The notes under the pieces are model-generated. The model did no database searches. It had not been told where the DNA came from and worked only from the letters and a program-made list of their open reading frames with translations. Shown piece after piece: positions 6,461-7,800 of a DNA stretch of 7,800 bases. How positions within the stretch are numbered: position 1 is the first letter of the stretch; each line of letters starts with the position of its first letter. Source of the stretch: Lysobacterales bacterium (GTDB taxonomy: Bacteria > Pseudomonadota > Gammaproteobacteria > Xanthomonadales > Marinicellaceae). Where the stretch lies: the NCBI GenBank assembly GCA_027083915.1, contig JALWML010000055.1:1-7800 (forward strand), read 5' to 3'. The position numbers and the translations under genes were made by a program.

Positions 6461-7800
6461 ATGAAAACATCAATACTAATTTTTGTCATGAGTTTATACA
6501 TAAATGTCTGTTTTGCCTTAGATAATCCGATTATGTTTGTCACCCAATATCCTATTGAAGATGACTTTAGTGCGATTGGAACAACTTTTGGAAATCACCA
6601 GTCAGGTATCGAAAATGTCGGACGAGGCGGGGATTTATATATTCGTTATGCCGATGGAACTTTACGAAATCTAACCCGTGAAGCTGGGTTTGGCATGGTT
6701 GGTTTTCAAGGATTGAATTCAATAGCTGTTCGTGACCCTACCATTCATTGGAGTGCTACTAAAGCTTTATTTAGTATGGTTATTGGTGCAACAGAGGTGC
6801 AATTTGGGCGTCCTGTGACTTATTGGCAAATCTATGAAATTACAGGTTTTGGGCAAGGGCAGACGATTAGTATCACAAAAGTGCCTAATCAACCATCAGA
6901 TTACAATAATATTACACCCATTTATGATTCTGTTGATAATATTATTTTTACCACAGATATGCCTCGCACCAAAATTCGTTACAATTATCCTCAATACGAT
7001 GAATACGATAACGATTCCAGCACCACGGGGTTGTGGAAATTGAATCGACAAACTGGAGAAGTAAAGCTTTTACAGCATGCTCCTTCTGGGTCTTTTTCTC
7101 CTTTAATTGATAAAGCAGGGCGAATTATTTTTACCCGTTGGGACCATTTAGAACGTGACCAACAAGCTTTTACCGCAGGGGCAGGGCACTTTAATTACAG
7201 CAGTGAATTGCCCGGAGCAACGGCTATTAATTCAGTTGCAGAGGTTTTTCCTGAACCACAAGAGGCAGATGATCCGGATGTAATAAGCAGTATTAATCTG
7301 CACAGCATTAATCATTTTTTCCCATGGCAACTCAATCAGGATGGAACCGCTGAGGAAACATTGAACCATGTTGGTCGACATGAATTGCATGATTATTTTA
7401 CCGCAAGTTTTAATACCGACAGCAGTTTGTTTGATTTCTTTCCGTACTTAGGACGACCTAACCTCAATGTTATCAGAAATACCTTTATGTTAGACGAAGA
7501 TCCTAATCAAACAGGCCGTTATATTGCCATAGATGCTCCAGAGTTTGGCACTTACAATGCGGGGCAAATAATCGCTTTTTCTTTACCAGTTGGAGCTCGT
7601 CCTGATTTAGTTACAGTGGATTACCTTACTCATCCAGATACCAGAAACCCAGGAACAGGAGTCAATCATTCTGGGTTTTATCGAGATGCCATCACACTGG
7701 CTAATGGAACCGTGGTCAGTACACATACACCAGTGACTCATGACAACAATACAGCATTTGAAAGCCCTTTTACGATTAAAACATTGACCATGACTAATGG
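6461..7800 (+). CDS. Exported beta-propeller protein resembling the hydrazine synthase alpha middle domain, 3'-truncated
   Basis: The ATG at 6461 follows a strong ribosome binding site (AGAGGAAG, 6449-6456). The frame stays open to the window end, giving 446 codons with the stop outside. Residues 1-19 are a signal peptide ending CFA; the preceding INVC is not a proper lipobox, so it is probably soluble or periplasmic/secreted. The mature part has PD40/TolB-like propeller blades: GRGGDLYIRYADGTLRNLT (54-72), RDPTIHWSATKALFSMV (91-107), WQIYEITGFGQGQ (122-134), IIFTTDMPR (161-169), GRIIFTRWDHLERDQQA (220-236) and FFPWQLNQDGTAEETLNHVG (286-305). The order and wording resemble the HZS_alpha domain, named after anammox hydrazine synthase but also found in proteins of other bacteria. 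No CXXCH haem site is present in the visible part, so hydrazine chemistry is not implied. Function is unknown. It follows the beta-helix gene by 67 bp and may be co-transcribed. Confidence 0.8.
   Translation, partial: MKTSILIFVMSLYINVCFALDNPIMFVTQYPIEDDFSAIGTTFGNHQSGIENVGRGGDLYIRYADGTLRNLTREAGFGMVGFQGLNSIAVRDPTIHWSATKALFSMVIGATEVQFGRPVTYWQIYEITGFGQGQTISITKVPNQPSDYNNITPIYDSVDNIIFTTDMPRTKIRYNYPQYDEYDNDSSTTGLWKLNRQTGEVKLLQHAPSGSFSPLIDKAGRIIFTRWDHLERDQQAFTAGAGHFNYSSELPGATAINSVAEVFPEPQEADDPDVISSINLHSINHFFPWQLNQDGTAEETLNHVGRHELHDYFTASFNTDSSLFDFFPYLGRPNLNVIRNTFMLDEDPNQTGRYIAIDAPEFGTYNAGQIIAFSLPVGARPDLVTVDYLTHPDTRNPGTGVNHSGFYRDAITLANGTVVSTHTPVTHDNNTAFESPFTIKTLTMTN

Noticed and set aside
6461..6520. 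Lipoprotein signal in the propeller protein
   Set aside because: The residues before the cysteine (INVC) lack the small residue needed in a lipobox; a normal signal peptidase site after CFA fits better.
6834..7043. 69-codon plus-strand open frame
   Set aside because: It lies wholly inside the 6461 gene in another frame, with no ribosome binding site and no family resemblance.

Overview
The window looks like chromosomal DNA from an AT-rich gammaproteobacterium. The cysteine synthase is of the CysM (B) type and closely follows the enterobacterial protein. Two unrelated secreted proteins end in the same short tail, F-x-(N/D)-G-F-E-stop. From memory, tails like this recur in exported proteins of Marinicella and xanthomonad-like bacteria, so a Marinicella-like marine organism is my best guess, with low certainty. 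There are no tRNA or rRNA genes, transposases, CRISPR arrays or phage genes.

Layout. (1) 1-1230, plus strand: 3' part of a secreted nuclease, a lamin-tail-like domain followed by an EndA/NucM-type endonuclease I domain. (2) 1249-1280: a terminator hairpin that works in both directions and is shared with the convergent neighbour. (3) 1299-2192, minus strand: complete cysM, which makes cysteine from O-acetylserine. (4) 2193-2376: intergenic DNA with three 11-bp tandem repeats and a good-looking plus-strand promoter that has no gene in front of it. (5) 2377-4185, minus strand: a membrane-spanning CadC/ToxR-type regulator with an OmpR-like winged helix, one membrane segment, a TolB/FlgO-like region and TPR repeats. 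(6) 4186-4482: a divergent control region with two inverted repeats, one of them a perfect 15-bp pair 91 bp apart. (7) 4483-6393, plus strand: a secreted beta-helix protein with a choice-of-anchor-Q-like end and the GFE tail. (8) 6461-7800, plus strand: 5' part of an exported beta-propeller protein resembling the middle domain of the hydrazine synthase alpha subunit. It is cut by the window end.

How the genes may work together. Three of the five genes encode exported proteins. The regulator and the beta-helix gene are divergent and share a repeat-rich control region, so the regulator may control the beta-helix gene, itself, or both; this is inference from layout. cysM appears to be an unrelated housekeeping gene. 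I see no clear new defence or mobile system. The strongest unexplained signals are the repeat architecture at 4335-4475, the orphan promoter at 2296-2323 and the shared C-terminal tail.
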